Shown piece after piece: positions 1-9,114 of a stretch of 64,000 bases of DNA. The notes beneath the pieces were generated by a model that was not told the DNA's origin, made no database searches, and saw only the letters and a list, made by a program, of their open reading frames with translations. The number at the start of each line of letters is the position of its first letter. Positions within the stretch are counted from its first letter, which is position 1. Source of the DNA: Letharia columbiana (lineage: Eukaryota; Ascomycota; Lecanoromycetes; Lecanorales; Parmeliaceae). A program made the translations under genes and the position numbers. The stretch spans positions 1,591,001-1,655,000 of the forward strand of contig NW_023501038.1 of assembly GCF_014066305.1 (NCBI RefSeq). The letters run 5' to 3'.

Positions 1-450
1 CCGTGTCAGTCCCATTCCGGTTTCTGGTTCAAGCGCATGGGCGAGCGTACAGCATCGCTTGCCGGTACTTGTAATATTTGATCGGGATCTCTCTTCATAG
101 GCACGTCAGGCTCGGAGAGGAAGTTGTTGGGGATCTGCGCAAGGAGGGAGGGAGGGAGGCTACGGTGTCATTTTTGGACTGGTCCTGGGGGCTTGTCCTT
201 TGGTCGTTCGTGCATTGCGTGAGTGGGGCAGACTTGGTCGCTTCTTTTGAGGGTAGGATGGAGAGGCTGGAGTGGCAATTATTAAACTCTGCGGGACCCG
301 CGCCCAATATTTCTAGTCCTGCAAGGAGAGCTCCACGTGAATCTGGAGCCACATTTCAAGTACCGCCTCATGCCGACCCAAATCGTGGGCTTCAACGATC
401 AGAATCAGTAATGTTTCTGTGAGATTGACCAATCGAAGAGGACTCAATGC
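1..450. other. No gene recognised at left edge
   Basis: The open frames on both strands here are short, overlap each other and show no recognisable domain or splice structure. A polypurine GGAGGGAGGGAGG run lies near 143-158. The stretch is probably the 3' flank of the minus-strand gene that ends at 451. Confidence 0.5.
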
Positions 451-1656
451 TCACCCATAGTATGTTGGTATGTTGTTCAATCGGTTGTATGTCCCACGTG
501 GCGCCGCGGTGGTGGGTGGGGCCACTGCTGTACTCGTCGTAGCTGGGGTTGTATTTGTCGTGGTCGAAGGAGTAAGCATCGTACCAGCAGCCGTGGGAAC
601 ATCGTCGTGCTCTGACTTGCTCTGGGCACGCCATGTAAGCAAAACGACGTAATAATCAAGCGTATCCCCAGGTCCCAACTCTTCCGACTCTGCGTCACTC
701 CGCGGCGTAGACCTAAAAGGCGAAAAGCTCGCCGTGCTCCCCTGTCGAAGCTGCAATCCTGCTGGTACAGTGACAGCGTTGAGGCCCTTCGAGTGTTTCG
801 ACCCCGTCCAAACTGACTTCTCAGTGCTTCCTTCGTCCATGACGAGCGCATTGCCGTCTCCCGATGGAAACTTCCAGGACCGTGCTTTTTCAATGATGGT
901 ATCGAGCTCCGTCCTTTTCGCTTCAATCGTCTCCAACTCCATCTCCAATATCTTCAATCCCTTTAGATTCGCAAATCTGCTTCCCCAACTCCCACTCTCG
1001 TATGGTTGGTCGTCAGACACCCAGTCACCGACTCTGGCCCGGCCTTTCCTCTTCGGATCCAATGCCAACGGACTATTCTCTCCGAGGAGATTGTACCACC
1101 AATCCGTATGTCTGATCGTGATCCTGATTTTCCTTGGTCCGCCCTCTGGCCAACTGGTCGTGAAAGCCAGCCATTGATTCTTCCAGTCCTCGAGCCAGAA
1201 CTGCTGCGTAAATAGGTGGACGAATTGGACGACGTTCCGTTGCGAGAGCTTCATATGTCGATCATGGAGCAGATAATTTGTCGAGCCAGGCGGTATCCTC
1301 GGTTTTTCCACGCCCCATATGACATGCTCGTTGTGTACCACGGGCAGGAGATCCGTCTCGAGGTATACCCGTCGGCACGTTAACAACAAAGCGACTGCAA
1401 TTGCTCGCGCATGCGTGTAGCCGGGTCGATTCCAGAAGCTGTGCCTCGAATACGGGCGCGCAAGGTCTGGGTAGGCGAGGAGGGCATAATAGAATATGTG
1501 GTTTCGAATCTCGGCTGGCAGTGTAGAGAAGAGAGGGGAGGCGATTTGAGGATTAATATATGGACGGCTAGTTATCTTGGCGATGGCGGTGGGTTTTGAG
1601 GCATTCTTGAGGGCGCGCTTGCGTTGGATATAGTTGAAGGGGGTGGATGGTGCCAT
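451..1656 (-). CDS. Fungal F-box-like (DUF7730-type) protein
   Basis: Single-exon gene of 401 codons read from an ATG at 1654-1656 to TGA at 451. Around residues 40-60 it carries LFSTLPAEIRNHIFYYAL, the F-box-like opening of a very large group of Pezizomycotina proteins. This is followed by a cysteine/tyrosine helix (LLTCRRVYLETDLLPV) and VIWGVEK, the usual next elements. The C-terminal 120 residues are low-complexity Ser/Thr/Pro/Ala and probably disordered. No transmembrane segment or signal peptide is visible. In this group the F-box-like helix may recruit SCF ubiquitin ligase components, but substrates are unknown, so the function is inference. No intron is needed. It could equally be annotated hypothetical. 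Confidence 0.75.
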   Translation of the reverse strand: MAPSTPFNYIQRKRALKNASKPTAIAKITSRPYINPQIASPLFSTLPAEIRNHIFYYALLAYPDLARPYSRHSFWNRPGYTHARAIAVALLLTCRRVYLETDLLPVVHNEHVIWGVEKPRIPPGSTNYLLHDRHMKLSQRNVVQFVHLFTQQFWLEDWKNQWLAFTTSWPEGGPRKIRITIRHTDWWYNLLGENSPLALDPKRKGRARVGDWVSDDQPYESGSWGSRFANLKGLKILEMELETIEAKRTELDTIIEKARSWKFPSGDGNALVMDEGSTEKSVWTGSKHSKGLNAVTVPAGLQLRQGSTASFSPFRSTPRSDAESEELGPGDTLDYYVVLLTWRAQSKSEHDDVPTAAGTMLTPSTTTNTTPATTSTAVAPPTTAAPRGTYNRLNNIPTYYG

Positions 1657-2924
1657 TGCGAACTGTTGAGTAGCTGAGAGTAGTGGTTGTGAGGATTTGG
1701 AGGCTTGAGAAGGGTCTGCATTTTAAGAGATACTTCAGTCTAGGGACGTGGAGCAAGGTTTTGAGATGAAAAGTACTTGAGATTCAAGCGCGCATCATCG
1801 AAGCGCTTCAAGGTGGGGAAGCGCTGCAGATCTCAAGCACGGGTCTTCGAAATGCCGGCGCTAAAGTACAAATGGCCTTAGAAAGTCTTGGCACGAAATT
1901 TTGCTGAAATTTCAGAAACGATTAGCGAAGGAAACGGATATGAAGGGGAGTGTGAAGTGCAACCGCAGGAAGAAAGAAGACCGGGTCCACAGAGCGATGG
2001 GTAGATGACGATGATGTCAAATGTTTTCTATGAGGTCACCGCTTTCTCAATGCACACAACAGTCCTGGCGAGGTATCGATTCGGTGTTATCAGACAGGAG
2101 GCCGGAGTTGTCTTCGCACAGGTCATGCGATGCAATCAGGCGTTCTGACGGCTCTTATGGACGAGATGCAGCAGTGGAGGGAGGCGGAGATGAAGGTATG
2201 AGGCCGTCGGAGTGGGGGCTAATCGAAGGCTGTGGGGCTCATGTTGGTCCCCCTTTCACTCCGCCTCACCCTCGCTTCACCCGGTGCGGGTGATGAAGTG
2301 GTGTCGCTCACTCTCTAGAAAGGGAGCGGCATTTGGTGAGGTAGTGCATAGTTCATCCTCGGTGTTCCCCCTTGCTATCCCGTTGCTCCTCTAAAGCGGC
2401 CCTGCTCTCTTTCCAAATCGGAAACCGCAATCGCGAATCCAAGGTTCGGGGTGTATACAATCTACAATATGCGTTTGTGTCTGTATATGCGCGCGTGCTC
2501 TCGCTTATACATCGGGTTGCGGGCTACTAAACCAAGCCGGGGAGGGATTATGGGAGAGCTTTTCTCCCCGCTGTCGCTCCAAGCAAATGAAGACTTAAGA
2601 CCTTTTTATATTCGGCATATAATGCACAGGCGACTATATCGATAGATATGTATGAGTAGGCGGGTGAATACGCAAGTCCGAGGTATGGGTCCTCAAACAC
2701 TGACAGCGACAATAAGATACATAGAAGATAGTGTGCTCGCTCTCCTTAACAACATCAAGTTCTTCTCCAATATATTAGCGACGCTAACCGCTGGTTAAGT
2801 TAGGCCGATCAGAGCGAAATATGTTAGGGGCGCGACGACTGATTTGACTAGACCCTCCATACTGACTGGCATGTCTAGATGCTTCATTCCAGGTATCATC
2901 CTCCTCTCTGCGTCACTGAAGTAA
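1657..2924. other. Intergenic, no gene recognised
   Basis: About 1.27 kb between two minus-strand genes. Only short non-homologous open frames occur (longest about 90 codons), with a few TATA- and GTGT-rich patches around 2450-2700. The first part is likely promoter of the F-box-like gene ending upstream at 1656. Confidence 0.5.
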
Positions 2925-5245
2925 TTACATCTCTCCAACTTCGTCCAATACCCCTTGTTCAGCGTTTATGACTGCCAGCGCATCTTGGCTTTTCATCACC
3001 TCTGGATGCTCTGGGCCTAGTGTCCTCTTTCTCATCTCTAGGACTTGCAGTTGTAGCTGCTCGGCCTCGGCCCACCGTCTTTGATGACTGTACGAGACCA
3101 CTAATTCGGCCTGGGTGTTCACTGTGTCAGGGTGCTCTGGGCCTAGTGCGTTTTGCCTCAATTCTATGACTCGAAGCGCCAACTTTTCAGCTTCTTTCCA
3201 TCGCTTTTGGCCTTGATATATTGTTGCTAGGTTCGCCATGGATGTTAAAGTGCCTGGGTGAAATTCGCCTAGATTCCTCTTCTTTGTCTCGTGACTCCAG
3301 CTTCTCTGCCTTTGCCCAACTACGGTAGCAGACAAAAATACGCGATACTTGACTTTGGAGCAAGGTGACGATGCCATGGCTTTTGCCTAAAGTACTCGCA
3401 ACATCCGAGATTTCGTTTCCGTATTCTTCCTCAATCGTTTTCAGCTTTGAGCTACATCAACTCGTTGTAGGTAACGACTTCTGTCCATCTTGCCAAAAAG
3501 AGTCTCGCGAAAGCCGCGATAGTTCTCACTCTGTTGAAGCTCGTCTAGCCAATGCCTGAAGAAAGGTTGAACAGATTGATGACATCGCTGTAGAAGCTCT
3601 TGCGATTTTGTTTGATTCCTTTTGACACCAAACCCGATGTGATAGCAGAGAGCGGCCTGAATCAGCAGTTCCTGGGATTCGGAGTCAACGTGCGACCTCT
3701 TCTCAAGTTGAGAGGCTCTGTTGAAGAAACCATTTGCGATGTACAGACGAACTCTATAATCCATCAAATAGAGTTGATGAATGGAGGGTATTATCTGTCT
3801 TCAATTGAAACGAAGCTTGAGTGAGGCTGGACTCACCCTTACTTGAAAATTCCCCGCCCACCAATCAGTTTGATCCGAAAATTGAGCAGCATGGATTTCG
3901 CTGAGATTTCTAATATATGTCAGCCCCCTTCGCAGTGAAACTGATTGACAATGTACAATTGTGAGCCAAGAATGTCTCGCAAATGGAGGAAGTCTGAACA
4001 CCGATCAGGTACATTGTTTGTCAGGGTTTTTTCAAAAAACAGTTGTAACTTCAGTCTTTGTGCGGGTTGGACATGCTCTAATATTCGATATGCCAGTGAC
4101 AACGCATCATTTGATGCTAGATTCAAATCACTTTGGAATCTGCGGACGGAGTCGTCCTCTGTACTACAGCTCAGCAGCCATAGTACTACCATGCCGAAGG
4201 AATAGGAATCCATTTTGGTTGCCTGTGCTGGTGTGAAGCCACGGTGGTGCCACTCTGGAGCATACCACGGGTCTGATCTCGGCATGTTGATCAAATCGGT
4301 CACGCCGGTATATTGGGTTGAATATCCGAAGTCCGTAGCCTTAGCAGTGTATCTAGGCGATTTGTGATCCACCAATGAGCTATTTTGAGGGTTTGCATCC
4401 CCGTCAATGATATCATCTGGGCCATACCAAGGCTCGGATTTGGGTATCTCAAGCACGTCGGTCGAGTCCGCGTATCCTGTGCCGATTCCTAGACTTTTAG
4501 CCTTGGCGGGATGTTCAACCAAACCCTTGTCGAACACCAAGATGTTCTGAGGTTTAATATCACCATGAATAATTTCTGGCAATATGGTATCAGCCACTGT
4601 CTCAGTATGCTGCTAGTGCCGGTGCTTACTGTTTATGTGCATTATAGCAATTGCGCTTGCGACTTCAGTACACAGCCAAAGTCTATCATTCAGACCCAGC
4701 TCTTGTCCTGGCCCATGTGTCATGAATTGGTATAAGTCTCCGTGTTTAGCTTTTTCGAACACAAGAATGGGCATTATACCACCTTTCCCAGAATTGATCG
4801 TCTCCTCCCTAGAGAGCACTTGATCGTCCGGAGGGTACACCTCCCAGCATATCCCCTCAAGCCTAGCGATGCTAGGATAATCCCAAATCGATGGGTGGCC
4901 CAATACAGCTACCTCAGCAGCCAAGGATGGAAGTAGTCGAGTCTCTAATTCCATCAGATCATACGCATTTCCGAATTTTCCGCGTTTGAAAGCGAAGCTT
5001 GTCTGTCGACTGAACGAAGCCTCTCGGATTTCAGCCGTTCTACTCTGGCCAAGACAGTCCAGTGTCGGTTCCCAATGTATAGGGAGCAGGTCTATACCGC
5101 GGGATTGAGCGACACCAAGGAAAGCGAGTATATCACAGCGATCCAACGGCGTTTGTGGACCGGCCGACTCAATCTCAGATCCGGACCTTGTGTATTGGAA
5201 TGTTGACATCGTAAGAAGCCCTGCAGCTTCACATGTACTATCCAC
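2925..5245 (-). pseudogene. Protein kinase-TPR gene, probably broken
   Basis: Exon 1 (5245-4630) encodes an N-lobe with a PILVFEKAKHGDL strand and a VASAIAIMHIN helix. After a 54-bp intron (4576-4629), exon 2 (3957-4575) has the catalytic loop HGDIKPQN, DFG (TDFGYST), a WYAPE-type APE motif and the F-helix DSYSFG. Introns 3910-3956 and 3795-3842 keep the frame into exon 4, which leads to kinesin-light-chain-like TPRs (WKEAEKLALRV, GPEHPDTVN). The coding frame is lost twice: near 3440-3450, where DVAQS meets a stop while the next frame continues LKTIEEEYG; and near 3285-3300, where AEKLE in one frame resumes as ETKKRNLGE in another with about 10 nt missing. Kinase plus TPR is a known fungal architecture related to NLR-type signalling proteins. 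No ATP-binding VAIK lysine is obvious. The start could also be 5209. Sequencing errors are the alternative to decay. Confidence 0.7.
4250..4573 (-). repeat. In-register 54-codon duplication inside the kinase
   Basis: Codons at 4412-4573 and 4250-4411 encode two successive 54-residue copies running from the catalytic loop to the APE motif. Matching landmarks are exactly 54 residues apart: HGDIKPQN with DGDANPQN, KAKSLG with KATDFG, and PWYGPDD with PWYAPEW. The DNA copies are clearly related but far from identical, so the duplication is not recent. Confidence 0.75.
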
Positions 5246-5931
5246 AAAGCATCAAATTCGATGTTGCGGCTCTTGAATGCGGGGGATGGAGATTACTATG
5301 GTACCAGGATAGTGTGGGTAGCACGCGGGTGACAGAAATACCTGCACACCTTGAAATTAGAAATTTGACCACAATGAAGAACCCTAGCAGAAAGGTTTTT
5401 AGATAACACTAATATATTATTCCGCAAAGTCTAATCCATAAGGAGGGTATTCGTCGAGTTATTCCAGCTGACAGGTTTCTTGGTGTGTGCAGGTATTTCT
5501 GTCACCTGCGCGTGGGTAGCAAGAGATGATTGGGATTCTCCGGCTGAGGCCGGCTAATAGGTGCTAAGCTACTATATCATATCTTCTTTCTATATGTATA
5601 GTTCGATAGACGTATTGTTCTATCTATCTTACTTATACCAATATTATCTCTATGCTAATTCTAATATTATAATCCATCTCCGTGTATCCCTCGGCGAAGA
5701 GAATTAACGGGCTATTAACTCCGCTCGAAAATAGTATTCGAGCTTGCCTGGAATATGGAAAGAAATTGCACGAATGCTGATGTGGCAGGTAGTACAATTG
5801 GAGCGGATTTAGGAGGTGGATATGGAACATTGGTATCAGATTCGCTTCAAGGGTATCATCCATATCCATGACGCTCCCACATGCCCCTTACGCTTCTCAC
5901 TATGCTAAACATTGCTGTAGACCATGTAACT
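5246..5931. other. Intergenic with a small inverted-repeat element
   Basis: The stretch holds the inverted-repeat element at 5321-5516 (separate entry) and AT-rich sequence around 5560-5680. No protein-coding potential is recognised; the open frame at 5633-5869 has no domain. Confidence 0.5.
5321..5516. mobile_element. MITE-like element with terminal inverted repeats
   Basis: The left end (from 5321) and the reverse complement of the right end (to 5516) share a perfect core of about 22 bp reading GTGACAGAAATACCTGCACA, placed at about 5329-5349 and 5484-5505. The outer bases are related but gapped. A TA dinucleotide flanks each end (5319-5320 and 5517-5518), and a longer direct repeat GTGGGTAGCA occurs at 5314-5323 and 5512-5521. 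The 196-bp size, lack of an open frame and paired ends fit a non-autonomous DNA transposon relic. The TA flanks suggest Tc1/mariner-type insertion; the 10-bp repeat would suggest a different family. Copy number is unknown. Confidence 0.6.
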
Positions 5932-8310
5932 TTATAGGTGACTTCCCATCCTGCCCTCGTATTCCCTCTCCGCCATCCCATTCGCCTCCCTCACAGGCCT
6001 AGCCGGCGCTCTCGTCCCCACAAACCCCCGCCTATTTCTCCCGGTCCTCCCCCTCCCTAACCAATTGAGTTTCAACGCCTTCGCCAAGTCTTCCATCTTA
6101 GCCTGACTATCATCGCCGCTCCGCACACTTGCTAGTACACTCACACATTGCAGCATGCGTCCAACTGTCTCTGTGACTTGTGAACTGTCTGGTGGACCTT
6201 GACGACGGGGGAGTGGAGAGCCGAAAGATGGGAGCTCCGGGGCGGAGAGGTTGGATGTTGCTCTGCTCCTACCTCCATCCCCAAGGAGCGTGGATCCTTG
6301 GGAGTTGAAGCTTGCGACCCCAGGGTCCAGACTAGCTGCTGTGCCCGGTCGACCGCCTACGACGCCATCGAAGCTGTCAACGACAGGGCTGACGCCTACG
6401 TTGATACTGTCAAGGCTGAGGCGGGAGAAGGTAGCCTTGAGCGCTTCATAGTGCGCCAAGATGACATTGTCTCGGTAAGATAAGAGTACGATTCGTCGGA
6501 CATCGAATTCATTGCCGAAGGCGGAGTCCGTGGAGTCAGGGTTGGCGCCCCAGAAATCGGCGGCTTCTTGGGACGTCATAAGAGTTCCGTGGCCTTTGAA
6601 CTCGAGGTCGAGGGGAAGAAAGACGGCTTGCATGTAAGGAAGGAGCTTGCCGAAGACGAAAAGCCACATATCCACCAGATGGGGTACTAAACGGTGGTCA
6701 GGGACATTTCGCAGAGTCTGATCTAGAGATGTGAAGCCCTTCTGGAATAGTTCGCGGAGATCCTCAATGACGATCGGCGCACTTCGCTTGATGATGCACC
6801 TTTGGATGTGGGTAGTAACTAAGCCATTGAGATCCTCAACGGGAACAAGCAGCTCGTCGCCGTCAAAGACAGTCAGTAGATTAGCTTTCAGGAAATCCCA
6901 TGCGTCTTCAGAGCGCATGTTGTTCAACCCGAAACCCTGCAAAGCCGAAGAAGCAGACGAGCTAGCAGTATGAGAGCTGGAAGAAGGAATTCCAAAGAGC
7001 GAAGGAGCAAGACCGGTACCACCACTTAACGCTCCTCCGGTTGCCCAGTCCACTCGGTCAATATCAGCCCTCTTTGGCGCGAAGGGCGGAGCATACCCAG
7101 ACACAGCTTTATCTTCTTTCTTCTTCTCACGCAATGCACGGCCTCCATGTCGAAGATCCAGCCCGCTGAATGATGATGATGCTGGGCTTGCCGGAGCTGG
7201 CGCGAAGTTGTACAAGGACGCCGGAGCACTGGGATCGATAGGCTTAGAGTTGCTGGATGCTGAAGACAATGGAAGGGCATGATCGTCGCCAATCTTATCT
7301 TTGATCTTGTTCTTCTGACGGGACAGAAAGTGATGTTTGTGTGCCTTCTCCTTCTCATATGTCGTTTGGCGATCCAGAGGTACCAGCGTAGAGGTTGACG
7401 CATTATTCGTAGAATACATAGACGACGCACCCGATGCTAAAGAGTCCGCCAAGCTCGTGACAGAGGGATTGACCATCTTCGAAAGCCCACTTGGGCGCTC
7501 ACCCTTGTTCGGCGAAGGCACAGGCCTCTCCACCTCTTTGCTTGCCGCACTCTTCGGCTTCGAGAAAAGCTTCATCTTCGACCTCTCCGTTTTGAGTTTA
7601 TGCTCCTTCTCTGGAAACTCAAAGTGCGTAAGTCCAGGCGACGTTTTCGAGCTATGAGGGAGAGCAGCGTTCGCAGCAGTGACCGCGGCCGCTGAGTGTC
7701 CACCCACAGCTCCATTGTAGTTCCTTAGTCCTGGAGTTTGTGGGCCGTTGGGTTTCCTTGATGGTTCTGTTGCAGTCTGAATTGGCGGAGGCTTTCGTCG
7801 TCCAGTGATTGTACCTGGAGGACTCTGGTTGGGTGTCGGTATGGTCTGCGAGCGATTCCTGCTATGTTGGGACGACGCTTGGTGCTGCATAGCAGCTTGG
7901 GCCGCTATCTGCGAAGCGGAAAGAGTCCCCCCCATAGCGGACTGCTCTGAAAGTGTGGCTGTAGGTAGCGACGGCTCAAAGAAGCCCTGCGAATGCTGCC
8001 GCCTATGCCCTGGCGCCTGAGGTGTAGCTCGCAACGGTAGCTCGCTAGAGAATTGTCGTGCTGGTGCGGGTCTGGAGAAGTTGTTGACTGAGGTCGTACT
8101 AGAATTCGGATTTGGTGGGGGAAACACGTAAGGGCGAGTGAATTGCGGTTGAGGTGATTGGGTGTTTCGAGACTGCGCGGTTACTTGTGAGGAGCTGGAG
8201 GAGTCGCTTTCGGACGCATTACTGCTTTGCGGCCGATTTTGATACGGGCCTGGCGATGCTGGTGCTCGAGGTGAGAAAGCACCGGGGCGCCTGTAGGTTG
8301 AGGAATTCAT
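5932..8310 (-). CDS. hbrB: HbrB/Bit61-like TORC2 subunit
   Basis: One exon of 792 codons. The first 430 residues are Ser/Pro/Gln-rich and probably disordered, with a basic KLKTERSKMKLFSKPK patch. The conserved HbrB domain spans roughly residues 465-645. It begins at EDAWDFLKANLLTVFDGDEL and continues with LVTTHIQRC, DLRELFQKGF, LRNVPDHRLVPHLVDMWLFV and FLPLDLEFKG, which are hallmarks of the Bit61/HbrB/PRR5 family. Family members are non-catalytic subunits of TOR complex 2, which controls actin, sphingolipid synthesis and cell wall integrity through AGC kinases; HbrB was named for hyphal branching in Aspergillus. A long disordered N-terminus is usual. Upstream, 301 bp separate it from the divergent GON7 gene. 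Confidence 0.88.
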   Translation of the reverse strand: MNSSTYRRPGAFSPRAPASPGPYQNRPQSSNASESDSSSSSQVTAQSRNTQSPQPQFTRPYVFPPPNPNSSTTSVNNFSRPAPARQFSSELPLRATPQAPGHRRQHSQGFFEPSLPTATLSEQSAMGGTLSASQIAAQAAMQHQASSQHSRNRSQTIPTPNQSPPGTITGRRKPPPIQTATEPSRKPNGPQTPGLRNYNGAVGGHSAAAVTAANAALPHSSKTSPGLTHFEFPEKEHKLKTERSKMKLFSKPKSAASKEVERPVPSPNKGERPSGLSKMVNPSVTSLADSLASGASSMYSTNNASTSTLVPLDRQTTYEKEKAHKHHFLSRQKNKIKDKIGDDHALPLSSASSNSKPIDPSAPASLYNFAPAPASPASSSFSGLDLRHGGRALREKKKEDKAVSGYAPPFAPKRADIDRVDWATGGALSGGTGLAPSLFGIPSSSSHTASSSASSALQGFGLNNMRSEDAWDFLKANLLTVFDGDELLVPVEDLNGLVTTHIQRCIIKRSAPIVIEDLRELFQKGFTSLDQTLRNVPDHRLVPHLVDMWLFVFGKLLPYMQAVFLPLDLEFKGHGTLMTSQEAADFWGANPDSTDSAFGNEFDVRRIVLLSYRDNVILAHYEALKATFSRLSLDSINVGVSPVVDSFDGVVGGRPGTAASLDPGVASFNSQGSTLLGDGGRSRATSNLSAPELPSFGSPLPRRQGPPDSSQVTETVGRMLQCVSVLASVRSGDDSQAKMEDLAKALKLNWLGRGRTGRNRRGFVGTRAPARPVREANGMAEREYEGRMGSHL

Positions 8311-8611
8311 GTTGTGGTGATTTTCTGTCTTTGATGTATGGGCGCCGGGACCGAGCTTCAGCGATTGGATCTGAGCGTTTGTGCTACTTCAGCCGAAGCT
8401 GTGATAGCCTGCTTCTGCGCCAAATCCATTGTCGGCCTTGATAGAAAACCTCGACCGTTGGGAAGAGGTTAGGGAGGTGGAGAGGGTGAAGTCGATCAGT
8501 GGGGGCCGCTGGAAGCTTTCACTAGCTCATCCTCCGCAGCAGCTCCCTCCTCACTGCCTTCAACATCGCATTTTTGAAGCTCGACAACCATTGCAAGATT
8601 ACTCAGCTACC
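8311..8611. promoter_or_regulatory. Shared intergenic promoter, hbrB and GON7
   Basis: The two genes are head to head with 301 bp between start codons, so both promoters must lie in or overlap this interval. No individual factor site can be assigned with confidence. Confidence 0.5.
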
Positions 8612-8920
8612 ATGGCTCCAGCCTCAGACTCAATGAACGATGGCTCTGGTACATCCCTTAAAGCAGACTACGCAACTCCCACCACTACCAAGACCTTCTC
8701 TTATCCCCTGCCCCCCGCTTCAAACACATCAACTAAAGAGAAGACATTTCACCTATCGGAGCTACGAAAATCCGTCGTGAAACTACAGGAAGAGGTTAAT
8801 GGTTTCCTGACTACGAAAATGGAAGAGGATAAGGCTCTGGCAGCGAGTGCTGGGATGAAAGCAGATGATCAGGCCGAGGAAGAGAATTACGGGGAGGAGA
8901 AGGTGGAAGACGGCAGCTGA
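8612..8920 (+). CDS. GON7: EKC/KEOPS complex subunit GON7
   Basis: A 102-residue acidic protein in one exon. The start is the ATG at 8612 because it sits in CTACCATGG and removes a non-conserved extension in the same frame. Family landmarks are LKADYATPTTTKTFSYPLP near the N-terminus and LRKSVVKLQEEVNGFLTTKM around residues 53-72, followed by an acidic tail. GON7 is the fifth, small and largely disordered subunit of KEOPS. KEOPS makes the N6-threonylcarbamoyl group on A37 of ANN-decoding tRNAs and affects telomeres and transcription. Length and motif order match fungal GON7. It converges on the VPS39 gene downstream. Confidence 0.85.
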   Translation: MAPASDSMNDGSGTSLKADYATPTTTKTFSYPLPPASNTSTKEKTFHLSELRKSVVKLQEEVNGFLTTKMEEDKALAASAGMKADDQAEEENYGEEKVEDGS

Positions 8921-9114
8921 AGTGTGATGGGTCACTTGAGATGTACCATGAATCACTGAGCGTGAAGGATTGTGGACAAGATAATGCGATTGGGGTATCT
9001 ATGAATCATACGTGGCGGCGATACTGCTATGGTTGGATGCCAAAATGATTTGCCGGAGCTCGGACACTCTTGTTGCCAAGATGAAAGCCACATCCTTCTA
9101 GGGGGTCATCCTTA

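Noticed and set aside
78..422. Overlapping frames on both strands at the left edge
   Set aside because: No domain, poor composition and mutual overlap.
4544..4567. HGD instead of HRD in the kinase catalytic loop as a novelty
   Set aside because: HGDxKPxN is common in fungal and other atypical kinases; the oddity is the duplicated segment, not this residue.
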